DNA of 64,000 nucleotides from Gautieria morchelliformis (Eukaryota > Basidiomycota > Agaricomycetes > Gomphales > Gomphaceae): NCBI GenBank assembly GCA_015179125.1, contig WHVA01000475.1, forward strand, positions 1 through 64,000. Reading direction: 5' to 3'. Positions within the stretch are counted from its first letter, which is position 1; each line of letters begins with the position of its first letter. The notes beneath the pieces were generated by a model. The model made no database searches, was not told the DNA's origin, and saw nothing but the letters and a program-made list of their open reading frames with translations. Shown here piece after piece: positions 1-9,904 of this stretch. Both the position numbers and the translations under genes were made by a program.

Positions 1-850
1 ACCCATTGACCATGTTGGGGGTGCCACACAATTTCTTGCGCTTCTTTTTCGGCTGCTCTGCCAGCTGCTGGGCCCTTTCTGGGTGTACACCTTCCAGGCA
101 GAGGAGTCGGACTCCCATCCCTCTGGACACCGTATGCTGCATCGGATGGCGCGCTCCGCCCTCTGTCGTTGTCGTTGTTGGGGTGGGAGCCGATAATCGG
201 ACGCTAGCCTGATGTTGCGCGCGCTGGCAGGGTGCCATTGCACAGGATGATGAGGGAGTGGCCACTGGATCTGTGGCGGGTCATGGCGCGGCCTTTTTGA
301 GGCTGCATGGGCGAACTTGAGCTGGAGCTGGGTTGCGCTCAGCTGCTCCTCAAGCTCCTTTATTCCGGCGCACTCGGCTTCGAGCACGTCGTCACGGTCT
401 TCGACCGCCCATTCCAAGTCCTTGACGTCCCTTTTGAGGTCATGGATGTCATGGAGGGCTCCTCCCACGCATCACACATGATGCCCTTGGGAGCCATCCC
501 CAGGCTGCATCAACGGCGTCACCGACATCTTCATCCCGCAGTTTGACCTTGCAGGTACCTGTCGCAGCCCGTAGGTGCACGGTGTAGTCTGCACACATGG
601 CACAATCATCAGGGTGAACGATTACCAAAGTGTCTTCCCATCCTACGATCATCCAGTGTTCTTGTTGACTGGAGCTCGTAGGATGTCTGCGGCCCCTGTC
701 TGGCGGCCGTTGTGCACGTCGTGGACGTTGACAGATCAACGTCCATCCCATCTTTGGGGGCATCATCTTAGTGGGTAGATGATGGTGGTTTGCATCCAAG
801 AAGCGATGCGCCCTCGGAAGGATCCGAGGTGAAAATTTAACCGCGCTGTG
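1..850 (-). pseudogene. gene X, left copy (unrecognised multicopy gene, broken)
   Basis: Minus-strand coding trace. An open stretch at 799-449 carries a conserved block (EHWMIVGWEDTLVIVHPDDC, then a CADYTVHL region). After a frame change near 470, coding-like sequence continues to position 1 as a Glu/Asp/Lys/Leu-rich coiled coil (HDIHDLKRDVKDLEWAVEDR region) and a Gln/Pro/Arg-rich tail. The same block occurs at 29.15 kb (ECWEIVGWKDGLAIVHPKGC), and the two copies also share upstream DNA (840-890 here, 27.93-27.99 kb there). This is therefore a repeated gene family, not a chance ORF. The function is unknown to me; it may be an ORF of a non-autonomous element. At least one frameshift is visible and the 3' end lies outside the window. 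Confidence 0.55.
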
Positions 851-894
851 GCCGGCACGTCACGTGCTATGCACATGACAGATGCGTCTAGGGG

Positions 895-1535
895 ATGGTT
901 GTAACTGTCATATATATGTATATATAGCTTAGCTCATCTATATTTCATAAAATATATCAATATTGAGGCAGTTGCCAGCATCTGTAAGACATGCTTAATC
1001 CTAGCCCTAAAGTTCTTTCTCACAGTCTGCTGCTCCCCCAGGAAAGGGTGTATACCCCATTGTCTAAACATCATAGTTACATATATTTGTACTATACATG
1101 CATATTATTTTAAACATACCTTCTAATCAGATCTCGCAACCATATATATAATATAGTACAGGTATTGTCCATACTTGCTTCTATATTCTGTGAGTGTACA
1201 TCTAACATGTTTCATATATACTTCTAACACGTACTCATATGGTCCATACTTGCTTCTATATTCTGTGATTGTACATCTAACATGTTTCATGTATACTTTT
1301 AATATATAGTCATCCAAATCCTATCTGAAATTGCTCTGTTATATCAATACACACCATGCTTTAGCACATACAACCATATTTTAAAATATCAGAACATTCA
1401 AAAAAATTTAGGATGTCCACAATATACAAGTTGCTCAAAATGATGGATTATGAATTTGGTTAGGGTTGATATTTTAAAAGATATCTAATATATCCTCGAA
1501 GAATATACAGTGTTGTCAATGTGAACATCCTCCCT
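895..1535. repeat. AT-rich insertion upstream of left gene X
   Basis: The right-hand copy of gene X has its upstream segment (27.80-27.91 kb) directly joined to the proximal leader. In the left copy the matching upstream segment (1535-1630, minus) is separated from the leader by about 640 bp of AT-rich DNA. No coding sequence is seen. I could not define termini or a target duplication, so the element class is open. Confidence 0.4.
1167..1312. repeat. two-unit tandem repeat, about 75 bp per unit
   Basis: Two near-identical units starting at 1167 and 1242 (both beginning GTCCATACTTGCTTCTATAT) lie head to tail. Differences are few, mainly at the end of the second unit. A short minus-strand ORF across them shows the repeated peptide VYMKHVRCT and is only a by-product. 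Confidence 0.8.
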
Positions 1536-1630
1536 AGCAGCGTCTGGGGAGGTTGCGTGGTTTGCTCACCCCCCGAAGCTCTAGATAGCTATCTAGGGCT
1601 TCGATATCTTTGCATGATGACATGGGTTCC

Positions 1631-2109
1631 TGTAAGGGCAACCCTGGCTAGTCGTGGAGATCACACTACCACACAACTGACAAGGGGAAATCCAAAGTAT
1701 GTATAAATGAACAGAGCATACAAGAGAGGGGTTCTCACCTGACAAGGGGAAATCCAAAGAGAAAAGTCTAAGGACCCCCAATGTCAGCGAGCCCGTATTA
1801 TACTACGCTGCGCAGCCAGGGACAACACTTGGCACCCGCCATCAACCCTGCATCCCCCTGACCCTTGATCGACCCTTGATGCCACTTATTATGCGAGTCG
1901 CTTGATTTCCGACACTGTTCCGGGGCGGAAGTCGGAAATTGGAGTGGAACTGGCAAGGCGAACGGAACTGGTGGAAGTTCTCCCAGAAGCGGAATCGTTC
2001 CCGAAAGCGGATGCGGAGATGGAATCGGAACCGGAAGCGGAGTCGGAAATGGAGTCGGAACTGGGTGTGGTGTCGGAACTGGAAATGGAAAACAGGGTGT
2101 CCCCTGACA
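1631..2109 (-). repeat. 3' LTR of chromovirus G1
   Basis: 479 bp, reading TGTAAGGG...CCCTGACA on the plus strand (TGTCAGGG...CCCTTACA on the coding strand), matching 7381-7860. Positions 1915-2095 are a degenerate array of CGGAA-type words. This array creates long spurious ORFs on both strands that are not genes. Confidence 0.93.
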
Positions 2110-2121
2110 TCACCCCCCTCT
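2110..2121 (-). promoter_or_regulatory. polypurine tract of G1
   Basis: On the coding strand the 12 bases AGAGGGGGGTGA abut the 3' LTR directly, the expected place for the plus-strand primer of an LTR retrotransposon. Confidence 0.75.
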
Positions 2122-3807
2122 AGCGTGCTGCGTCCTCGAAGCACGGGACACAAGGGATTGAAATGCCAGCGAGCGGATTCGGCGAGGGGCACCTGGATGT
2201 GTCCTATAGAACTCCCGGAGTTTGTCAGGAGCGGAAACATCTTGCTCCGGGACCCAAGAATTCTCCTCGTACCCATACCCTTCCCATTTCACGAGGAATT
2301 GGAGTCGTCCTCGCACAAACCGGCTGTCCAGGATCCGTTCCACCACGTAGTGCTCTTCCCCATCTACAATTTCTGGCGGAGGTGGCGGATGAGCCTTCCG
2401 ATGTGGAATTGGGTCCTCAAGCATAGGGAGTAACTTCACCACGTTGAAGACGGGGTGGAGGCGGGACATGGACATCGGAAGTCGGAGGCGGTATGCATTC
2501 CGTCCAACCCTCCGCGTCACTGTGAAGGGCCCAAGGTAGCGGTTGGCAAGCTTCTGCGAAGGGCGTGTGGTGCGGATGTCACTTGCATCTAGGTACACCT
2601 TGTCTCCAACTTGGTACTCTGGGGCAGGAACCCGGCGTTGGTTGTAGTATCTTGCCATGTCATCCTTGGCCTTTGCAAGGGCCGACTTGGCTTCCGAAAG
2701 GGTGGAGTCCATGCGGTCTCGGAACTCGTTGACCGTCTCGAGTCGGGACTCATCCTGGCGTGGTTCGAAGCCCATCCGCGGGTGTCGTCCGGAGTCAAGC
2801 ATGAAGGGAGTCTGTTGTGTGGCGGAATGGACATGGTTGTTGTATTGGAATTCCGCCAGCGGAAGTAACTCATCCCAGTCATCCTGCCTCTCATTGACAA
2901 AGAGGCGGAGATATTGCTCTAACTCCTGATTGACCCGTTCCGTCTGTCCGTCACCCTGCGGATGGTACGCTGTGGTGGTAGCCAGCTTTATGCCGAGCAG
3001 GCGGTAGAGCTCCCGAGTCAGTTCCGCGACAAACTGCGGACCTCGGTCGGAAACGACTTGCTTCGGGAGCCCATGCAACTTCCAGACATGTGCAAGGAAC
3101 AGGCGGGCCGCTCCGAGGGCTGTGATCGTCGTGTGCGTCGGAATGAAGTGGGACACCTTGCTCACCGAATCCACGACGTTCATGATCGCGTCGTAGCCAT
3201 GAGACTCTGGGAGTTCAACGATGAAGTCGACACTGATGGTGTCCCAGCGGGATTCGGGAATCGGGAGCGGAACAAGTTCTCCGACGGGCGGACGTCGTTG
3301 CGCTTTGGTTCGGAGACAAAGGTCACACGTCTTCACGTACTGTCCGATGTAGCGGGACATCTGAGGCCACCAGTAATTCCGAGCCACTAACTCCAGCGTC
3401 TTCCACCTGCCAGCATGCCCAGCGACCCGTGTGTCATGGTGCTGGGACACGATGCGACGGCGGAGGTCCGCCCCACCCGGAACATAGACCTTGCCTCTGA
3501 AGTGGAGCAGTCCATCACGTTCCGACCATTCCGCTGCCCGTACAGACCGTGAGTGCCCCTTCCGGAGTTCCTCCACTGCCTTCACCACCGACTCCTCCTT
3601 CTCTCCATTCCGGTACTGCCTCCGGATATCCCGGAGCATTTCCGCTTCCGCCCCAACTGCAGTTACTCCTTCTAGGGCACGGATTGCAAAGAGACTTGGG
3701 CGGAGCAGTGTCATATCCGCGTTGTCTCCACTTCCGCTTCCGTGATCCGCGCGGCGGGATAGGGCATCGGGCTTGCCCATGGTGCGGCCGGGGCGGTGGT
3801 GGAGCAT
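2110..3807 (-). CDS. G1 integrase with C-terminal chromodomain
   Basis: Long minus-strand frame of 565 codons. In order it shows: the linker after RNase H (KPDALSRRAD); an HHCC zinc-binding N-terminus (HHDTRVAGH ... CDLCLRTK); the integrase core with D (SVDFIVELP), D (VSDRGPQF) and E (NQELEQYLR) present; a GPY-type C-terminal region (YLGPFTVTRRVGRNAYRL); and a chromodomain (YVVERILDSRFVRGRLQFLV, then KWEGYGYEENSW). Integrase inserts the cDNA; in chromoviruses the chromodomain is thought to direct insertion to modified chromatin. This domain looks intact although upstream pol is in other frames. Confidence 0.92.
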   Translation of the reverse strand: MLHHRPGRTMGKPDALSRRADHGSGSGDNADMTLLRPSLFAIRALEGVTAVGAEAEMLRDIRRQYRNGEKEESVVKAVEELRKGHSRSVRAAEWSERDGLLHFRGKVYVPGGADLRRRIVSQHHDTRVAGHAGRWKTLELVARNYWWPQMSRYIGQYVKTCDLCLRTKAQRRPPVGELVPLPIPESRWDTISVDFIVELPESHGYDAIMNVVDSVSKVSHFIPTHTTITALGAARLFLAHVWKLHGLPKQVVSDRGPQFVAELTRELYRLLGIKLATTTAYHPQGDGQTERVNQELEQYLRLFVNERQDDWDELLPLAEFQYNNHVHSATQQTPFMLDSGRHPRMGFEPRQDESRLETVNEFRDRMDSTLSEAKSALAKAKDDMARYYNQRRVPAPEYQVGDKVYLDASDIRTTRPSQKLANRYLGPFTVTRRVGRNAYRLRLPMSMSRLHPVFNVVKLLPMLEDPIPHRKAHPPPPPEIVDGEEHYVVERILDSRFVRGRLQFLVKWEGYGYEENSWVPEQDVSAPDKLREFYRTHPGAPRRIRSLAFQSLVSRASRTQHARGG

Positions 3808-3839
3808 GAAGTCAAACCGGGACAGGTGTAGGGACCACC

Positions 3840-6022
3840 GTGCTTGTCGTCGGTTCAGCTTCTTAGACTGCGGAAATACTCGAGGTTCTTGTGGTCTGTC
3901 CAGATCTCAAAAGGGCATAGAGCACCCTCGAGGAAGTGTCGCCACTCCTCCAGCGCTCGGATGATTGCCAGCATCTCCTTGTCATGGATCTCATAGTTCC
4001 GCTCGACCGGACTAAGGCTCTTAGAGAAGAAGGCAATCGGATGCCACCCCCCACCATCTTCCGATGACTGCTGTGACAAGACCGCTCCGGTAGCTGCGTC
4101 GGAAGAATCCGCCTCGACTCGATAAGGGCGAGAGTCGTCGGGAAAGATCAGGACCGGGCGGAAGTGATCAGCTCCTTGAGTTTGTCAAAGGAAGTCTGTT
4201 CCGGCTCTCCCCACCGCCATCCAACCTCCTTCTTGGTGAGGTCGAAGAGGGCACGGGCGTGGCAGGAGAAGTCCTTGATGAACCGCCGGTAGAAATTGAC
4301 AAACCCAATGAAGGACTGGACCTCCTTCTTGTTTCGCGGCACGGGCCAATCCGATACACCGGAAACTTTGACTGGGTCCATTTCCACCTTTCCTTCCGAC
4401 ACAATCACCCCAAGATACTCTATCCGCGTCCGCTCAAATTCGCACTTTTCCGGCTTGAGACACAGGTTGTACTCCCGGAGCCGTTCCAGCACTCTCCGCA
4501 CGACTTCCCGATGTTCGGACATTGTTTTCGTGAAAATGAGGATGTCATCGAGGTAGACGCAGACAACCCCTTCTGCTATCATGTCACGGAAAATGTCATT
4601 CATCATCGTCTGGAATGTGGCGGGACTGTTGGTGAGGCCAAAGAACATGACCTGTGGCTCAAAGAGTCCTCGATTGGTGCGGAATGCGGCCTTCCACTCG
4701 TCTCCCTCCCGGATCCGGACATTGTTGAAGCCCCAGCGGACATCCAGCTTAGTGAAGTACCTCGCCCCGCGGAGTTGTGTGATCAGTTCGGAAATGAGTG
4801 GAATGGGGTACGGTTCTTGATCGTGATCGCATTCAAGGCCCAGTAGTCCTGCACAAGTCTGAGCGAGCCATCCTTCTTCTTGATGAAGAACACCGGAGAT
4901 GCCATGGGTGACTTGGAGGGGCGGATCCTCCCTGTACGGAGGTTTTCCGCAAGGAACGCATCGAGCTCTACCTGCTCCTTGGGTGACAGCGGGTAGACCT
5001 TGCAGTTGGTGGGCTTTGACCCAGGCTCCAACTCAATGGCGTGGTCCCACAGCTTCCGTGGAGGCAGGGTATCAAACGACTCCTTGGAAAAGACGTCCTC
5101 AAACTCTCGCAGGTACTCCGGAATTTCCGCCTCTACTCTATCATGCCTCTTGGAGGCTTCAGCAAGGCGTTGCGAAATATTTCCGGTGGCGCGGATGTGT
5201 TCCGCTTCCGGCGGAAGGTTTACGTACAGCAAGCGCTCCCCTTCCGCCAGAATGTCTTCCGGGCCGAGTCGGATGACGTCGGAATCGGAATCGGAATCTG
5301 GAAGTGGGATCCGGTTCAAATTCCGCTTCCGAGTCTTCTTCTGCAAGCAGTGGATGGGGGCCAGAACGACATGTCTGTATGAGCCGTTCAGTCTTCCGCT
5401 GCTCCTGGCGCTCCTTCCGCAGTTCCGACCTGCACATGTGACACTTGGCTGGACATCGACTCATCAGTACCTTCCGAGTCTGCCAATTGATCTCCGGGTT
5501 GTGCTCCTGAAGCCAGGTAAACCCGAGGATGATGTCCTGCTTCCCCAGGCTGGTGACTGCAAAGGAAGTGCGTTCTGAGTGTCCATCGTAGCGGAGAATT
5601 GTGTCTACTATCTCCGTGATGGACCCTGCCTCATTGGGGCTTCCATCCACATTGAACACCGGGATCGCACGTTGCAACTTCCGCGTGGTCAGTCGGTTCC
5701 GTTCCACATAGTCCCGGTCCATAAACTGACCAGTGGCCCCGCAATCGACAAGGGCGGGTCCGGATTTGACTTCCGCCGTATCGGTCGTCTGGATCTCCAC
5801 CTTAATGACTAGTGACTTGGGGCCAGGGGTGGCAGCAACAACATAGCGCTTCGGAAGGCGTCTCTCCCAAGGGCGGATGCGGGATGGATGGGGTGTCAGA
5901 TTTGGTTTTTGTGTGACTTTATCCGGTGGGTCTGTACGAAGTGAGGGGAGTGGGGGCTTTTCATTCTCTACTTCAAGACAGGCAAACCGGTTATGTACAG
6001 GCAGCAGGGGCACACATCTCAC
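3840..6022 (-). pseudogene. G1 pol: protease, reverse transcriptase and RNase H (frameshifted)
   Basis: The protease motif lies at about 5760-5700 (ALVDCGATGQFMDRDYV). The RT follows with KKKDGSLRLVQDYWALNAIT, FGLTNSPATFQ and the catalytic YLDDILIF box (about 4550). The RT-to-RNase H connection shows GFVNFYRRFIKDF, and RNase H shows YEIHDKEMLAII. The reading frame changes near 5200, 4700 and 4100, so one uninterrupted Pol cannot be read as the sequence stands. Catalytic residues that can be seen are present. The disruptions are true mutations, programmed shifts or assembly errors; these cannot be told apart from this sequence. Confidence 0.85.
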
Positions 6023-6167
6023 CCGCTGCGTGTCACAAAATCCGATGCATCTTCCGCTTCCGGTAGACCATGTTCCGCATTTTCGGAAAGCCCTTCCGCA
6101 GTGGGCACTCCGTTTATGTCTGCAAGCGCGAGGAACTCTGGAAGGATCTCGAGTTTCTCCTCTGTGG

Positions 6168-7391
6168 TCATAAGCCGGATATCAAAGGCTTGGGGCACTC
6201 GCGAGCATAGTGGCCTGGTTGTCGGCAGCGGAAGCAGGTGATAGTTCCGTGGCCTTTTCCGCGCATGCGGTCAACATCCATCGGGGCAGGGCCACTCTTC
6301 GAGGGAGGAGGGCTATGGTTCCTAATAGGAGCAGGCGGAGCAAGCATCGGAAATAATTTCCGTGTGGGAATGAATGCGCTTCCGGGTTTTGGCACAGGTT
6401 GAGTAGGACGAGGGGAACTGCGTGTCGTGTTCCGACTCGTCTCCACGAAGGCCTCATTTGCCTCCCTGTTCCGAGAAACCTTCTGCGCAGCTCGGTACCA
6501 CCCTTCCGGGTCATCAAAATCCGGAGCTCCATCCCCAAGCAGCGCAACTTGGTTCTGGAGCGTCGGATCAAGTCCTCGTCGGAATTTGATGACGATCGTC
6601 TTGTCGTCGTCATATTCCGCAAGGTCGATGAGCTCCTGGAAGCGATCGATGTAGTCATCGACCGGATCTTTGGCCTGGTACCAGCTCGTCCCCTCGAGCT
6701 TTGTAAGGGCTGTGAGCTGCTCGTTTTTCGGGCAGAACTGGTCGGAAAATGTTTTCTCGAACGCGTCCCAGTCCCGGAAGTAGTTCCCCTTGCCCTTTGC
6801 TTCATGTCGGATCACCTTGTTTGCAAAACGGGCTGCGCGGTCCGATTTGAAAAAGGACAACGTCCAGTGAATCCGAGCCTGGTCGTTCGGAAAGAGGTCT
6901 CCGACAATTGCGAAGTAGATGCTGCATGTGTTGAAGAATGCGCGTCCCTTCTCCCGATCTCCGTCAAAGTCCGCCGGAGTTGCGGGTTTGACCTTTGCTA
7001 ACTTCGCGGACATCCTCTTTTCCGCTAGTTCCGCTTTTCCGAAATCCGGATCATCCAGCATTTCATTTCCACCACCTTGTGGAATATCTAACTTAGCCAA
7101 AATCACTTGTAAGGCTGTTTCAATCGCGTCGGTCTTCATCCGGTTCCGCGTCAATTCCTCCTCCATATTCCGAAGACGATCGTCCGGATCCATGTTGGAA
7201 GGAGAAATATGGGACGGGATTTCCGGGGTTGGGAGCTCGACGTAAGAAGAGGGGCTGTCGTACGCTGTATGTGCGGAAGAGGTTGCGATCTCCGAGTCGC
7301 TGTCTCCGATTCCGAACGCACCTATGGCGAATGCAACGCACAGTACGACCGCCGGTCCTCTAGGGGAGAGACTTTTCTGCTGTAAGGGCAA
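6168..7391 (-). CDS. G1 Gag with CCHC zinc knuckle
   Basis: An open frame of about 400 codons begins at the end of the 5' LTR. The probable true start is one of the internal Met codons, for example MDPDDRLRNMEEEL. It contains a helical capsid-like region (RIHWTLSFFKSDRAARFANK, FRDWDAFEKTFSDQF, LIDLAEYDDDKTIVIKFRRG) and a C-terminal CCHC knuckle (CFRCRQPGHYAREC). Gag builds the virus-like particle and binds element RNA. The frame is intact, and pol lies in another frame downstream. Confidence 0.9.
   Translation of the reverse strand: MPLQQKSLSPRGPAVVLCVAFAIGAFGIGDSDSEIATSSAHTAYDSPSSYVELPTPEIPSHISPSNMDPDDRLRNMEEELTRNRMKTDAIETALQVILAKLDIPQGGGNEMLDDPDFGKAELAEKRMSAKLAKVKPATPADFDGDREKGRAFFNTCSIYFAIVGDLFPNDQARIHWTLSFFKSDRAARFANKVIRHEAKGKGNYFRDWDAFEKTFSDQFCPKNEQLTALTKLEGTSWYQAKDPVDDYIDRFQELIDLAEYDDDKTIVIKFRRGLDPTLQNQVALLGDGAPDFDDPEGWYRAAQKVSRNREANEAFVETSRNTTRSSPRPTQPVPKPGSAFIPTRKLFPMLAPPAPIRNHSPPPSKSGPAPMDVDRMRGKGHGTITCFRCRQPGHYARECPKPLISGL
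7369..7378 (-). promoter_or_regulatory. candidate self-priming primer-binding site of G1
   Basis: Two bases inside the 5' LTR the coding strand reads AGAAAAGTCT. Its exact complement AGACTTTTCT occurs on the coding strand inside the LTR (plus 7511-7520). No typical tRNA-complementary PBS is seen at the LTR edge. This is the arrangement of Tf1/sushi-type self-priming, where the RNA 5' end folds back onto the PBS. The transcription start is not known, so this is an inference. Confidence 0.5.
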
Positions 7392-7860
7392 CCCTGGCTA
7401 GTCGTGGAGATCACACTACCACACAACTGACAAGGGGAAATCCAAAGTATGTATAAATGAACAGAGCATACAAGAGAGGGGGTTCTCACCTGACAAGGGG
7501 AAATCCAAAGAGAAAAGTCTAAGGACCCCCAATGTCAGCGAGCCCGTATTATACTACGCTGCGCAGCCAGGGACAACGCTTGGCACCCGCCATCAACCCT
7601 GCATCCCCCTGACCCTTGATCGACCCTTGATGCCACCTATTATGCGAGTCGCTTGATTTCCGACACTGTTCCGGGGCGGAAGTCGGAAATTGGAGTGGAA
7701 CTGGCAAGGCGAACGGAACTGGTGGAAGTTCTCCCAGAAGCGGAATCGTTCCCGAAAGCGGATGCGGAGATGGAATCGGAACCGGAAGCGGAGTCGGAAA
7801 TGGAGTCGGAACTGGGTGTGGTGTCGGAACTGGAAATGGAAAACAGGGTGTCCCCTGACA
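7381..7860 (-). repeat. 5' LTR of chromovirus G1
   Basis: 480 bp, the partner of 1631-2109, with the same TGT...ACA ends and the same CGGAA-word array (7665-7850). It differs by one extra G in a G run and two transitions. Confidence 0.93.
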
Positions 7861-7867
7861 GGGATAC

Positions 7868-8430
7868 TGTAAGAACCTGGCCTTTGGCCGGTTACTTACC
7901 GGTATAACTTTCTTCCGAGCCCGAGCCTTGTGATACTCGTGCCCGAGTACATATGATTCTTATCCTGCGCCCGAGCCTGAGCCCAAGCTAGAGCTCATAT
8001 CCGACCTTGATCCCATGCCCGTATCCCCTTAGTTACTGATTCCGCTCCATCACGCATCATTCATATATTACCTCGCCCTGACCTCGCTCCCCTGACCTCG
8101 CCCTGACCTCCACTAATATGTTCACCCCTGACTCGTACCCTCGCTCATATATAAACCCCCCTGTATGCATTCCTACTCCTCAGTCTGAAAATCAACTATC
8201 ATATAACTTCGATCCCTAGTTAGTTTCTAAGCCTCGCCTCTTAAGCCAAACCTCGCCTCTTATTCGTTTACCTCCGAAGTTGGGACTCGTGCGTAGGGTC
8301 GGTGCAGCACATAAGCTGAAGCCTAGTCCCTCTCCGACTTCCCCATCCAAACCTCGCCCCATAACCTTGGACCTTACCTCGGGTTTTGCCCCCGACCTCG
8401 GTCAACCTTACGACGGATCGTATCGTAACA
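7868..8430 (-). repeat. LTR-like segment E
   Basis: 563 bp with TGTAAGAACC...ATCGTAACA ends on the plus strand. It is CT-rich (repeated CCTCGCC and CCTGACCTCG) and has a TATATAAA near 8150. It starts only 7 bp from the G1 LTR and lies on the 3' side of the minus-strand copia fragment at 8471-8907, so it may be that element's 3' LTR. No flanking duplication (GATAC versus CAGGG). Confidence 0.45.
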
Positions 8431-8470
8431 CAGGGGTGCACCATAGTTACCTGCGGCAATGACTCTGACA

Positions 8471-8907
8471 TCAGTCGTCATCATCATGTGATGTGGTGCC
8501 GTTCGCGAGCTTTTGTGAGCCCTCGTTTAATGAGGCAGATTCCATTATCCACCCCTCTGTCTTCTCTGCGAGGCAGTTAGACCGTCTCGTTGCTGCTGTT
8601 CGCAGCTCGATATACCAGTCGGTGGGCAACAGTTCACCTTGTGGGTCTAACCGCACGTCGAGGGGGGTATACTTGGCATACACATTCTGTAAGTTCAACT
8701 GCCTTGTGATCATCTTGATGTGCTGAGACAGGGAGATTGTCCTCACAGCCCTGTCCCTTTTAATGGCCATGCCAAGGAGGTGATGGACCTCACCAAGGTC
8801 CACAAGATCGAAGATTGCACCGACATCAGCTTTAACCCTCACCATTTCCACTGTGGTGCTCGCCACTGCACAGATGTCATTGACATGGATTGCAAGAGTG
8901 GAGGTCC
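8471..8907 (-). pseudogene. Ty1/copia reverse transcriptase fragment (C2)
   Basis: Minus-strand frame with the copia RT end: LAIHVNDICAVAST (the second Asp of the HVDD-like box replaced by Asn), DLGEVHHLLGMAIKRDR and ISLSQHIKMITRQLN. The frame runs into LTR A1 at 8908, and no earlier part of this RT is found beyond it. The C-terminal RNase H is missing. Confidence 0.75.
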
Positions 8908-9904
8908 TGTCAAGATTGGTTTTTAGGCGTTAATATCGTGTATTAGTGAACACAGTGAATGCCCGAATAACTTGTGCGAATAAGTATGCCGTTCGGCGAA
9001 TACGTGAACCGATGAATGTTCACGAGATAAGAGGGTTGCCCGAACGGGGCTCATCTATAGTCGTAGCGAAATAGCCCGTGGCACTTGACGATGTAACGTG
9101 CAAGGTATCACAGAAGGGCTGTCTAAGTTTCAACAATCCCTTCGCCAACAGCACAGAAAATAGTTCGAAGGCTAAGGTAACGAAGATGAAGTATGAGAAC
9201 TCACCAGTGATGCCTAAGTCCTCTGCTGGTCGAAGATAGAAATCTCCAAGAGAAGGCTCAAGACGATGATCACAGCGAGGTCAAGTTTGCACAAGATGGA
9301 CGATGTATGATAATTGAACTGGGGAATATACATGTGAATGTAAACTACTTATATCGAATGCTCGTAAGGTATCAGCGAATAGGAAAGAGGCCATCGTGAG
9401 TTAGGGCCGGATAGGGGTGCGCAGTCATGATACTAAGTAGATGGAATAAACATACAATAGAGTGAGGGGAGAATGCGAACATGAAACGATGGAGGGTAAA
9501 AGGGGGCAAAGGCACTTATGGACTAAACCATGTCTTGGGACCCGCATACATGCTACCCTGCACGGACTCTTCGTTTACTGGGTTGATCCCACACGACCTA
9601 TGGAAGGGACGTCCTGCGAACACACTTTGGCCATACGAACGCCCAATGGGGTTGGATTAAGAAGATGATGGGGTTAATGATGGACCATCATGCCAGATGA
9701 CTGGTATCGATCATATTTGATGGCGTGCCTGCTGGCGAAATGCGCGAGGAGCGAATAGCGGTTCGGAGAATGGGGCGAACAGCGAGTAGAGTGGACGTGG
9801 AGAGGGAGTGGTCGGGGGGTGTGGTGAACTCTGGCGAAGATGCTAGGGAGTGACGAGGGGGAACATAGAGGTAGTGCGGTAGGAGAAATAAACCGGTCAT
9901 GACA
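8908..9904 (+). mobile_element. LTR family A, copy A1 (solo-like)
   Basis: 997 bp with the family ends TGTCAAGATTGG...GGTCATGACA. The same unit occurs at 17141, 20717, 22213, 22710 and 28164. There is no internal region and no target duplication (GGTCC versus GGCGT). The flanks are two unrelated copia fragments in opposite orientation, so this copy probably marks a recombination junction. Confidence 0.8.

Larger units (their letters stand above)
1631..7860 (-). mobile_element. full-length Ty3/gypsy chromovirus LTR retrotransposon (G1)
   Basis: Two directly repeated LTRs flank gag and pol on the minus strand in the Ty3 order gag, protease, RT, RNase H, integrase, chromodomain. The LTRs differ at only about three positions (one 1-nt indel in a G run, two transitions), which indicates a recent insertion. 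Pol is nevertheless split into several frames. No matching 5-bp target duplication is present (GTTCC on one side, GGGAT on the other), so at least one flank was rearranged. The element sits in the upstream region of left gene X. CGGAA/TTCCG words are unusually frequent throughout. Confidence 0.93.

Noticed and set aside
1902-2433. Long plus- and minus-strand ORFs rich in Glu/Ser or Arg in the G1 LTRs (also 7653-7907)
   Set aside because: They are produced by the CGGAA word array, occur identically in both LTRs and on both strands, and overlap the real integrase frame.
2962-3390. Plus-strand ORFs across the Ty3 and Helitron regions
   Set aside because: They are antisense shadows of conserved minus-strand domains.
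1626-7865. Target-site duplication for G1
   Set aside because: GTTCC and GGGAT do not match in any offset I tried.
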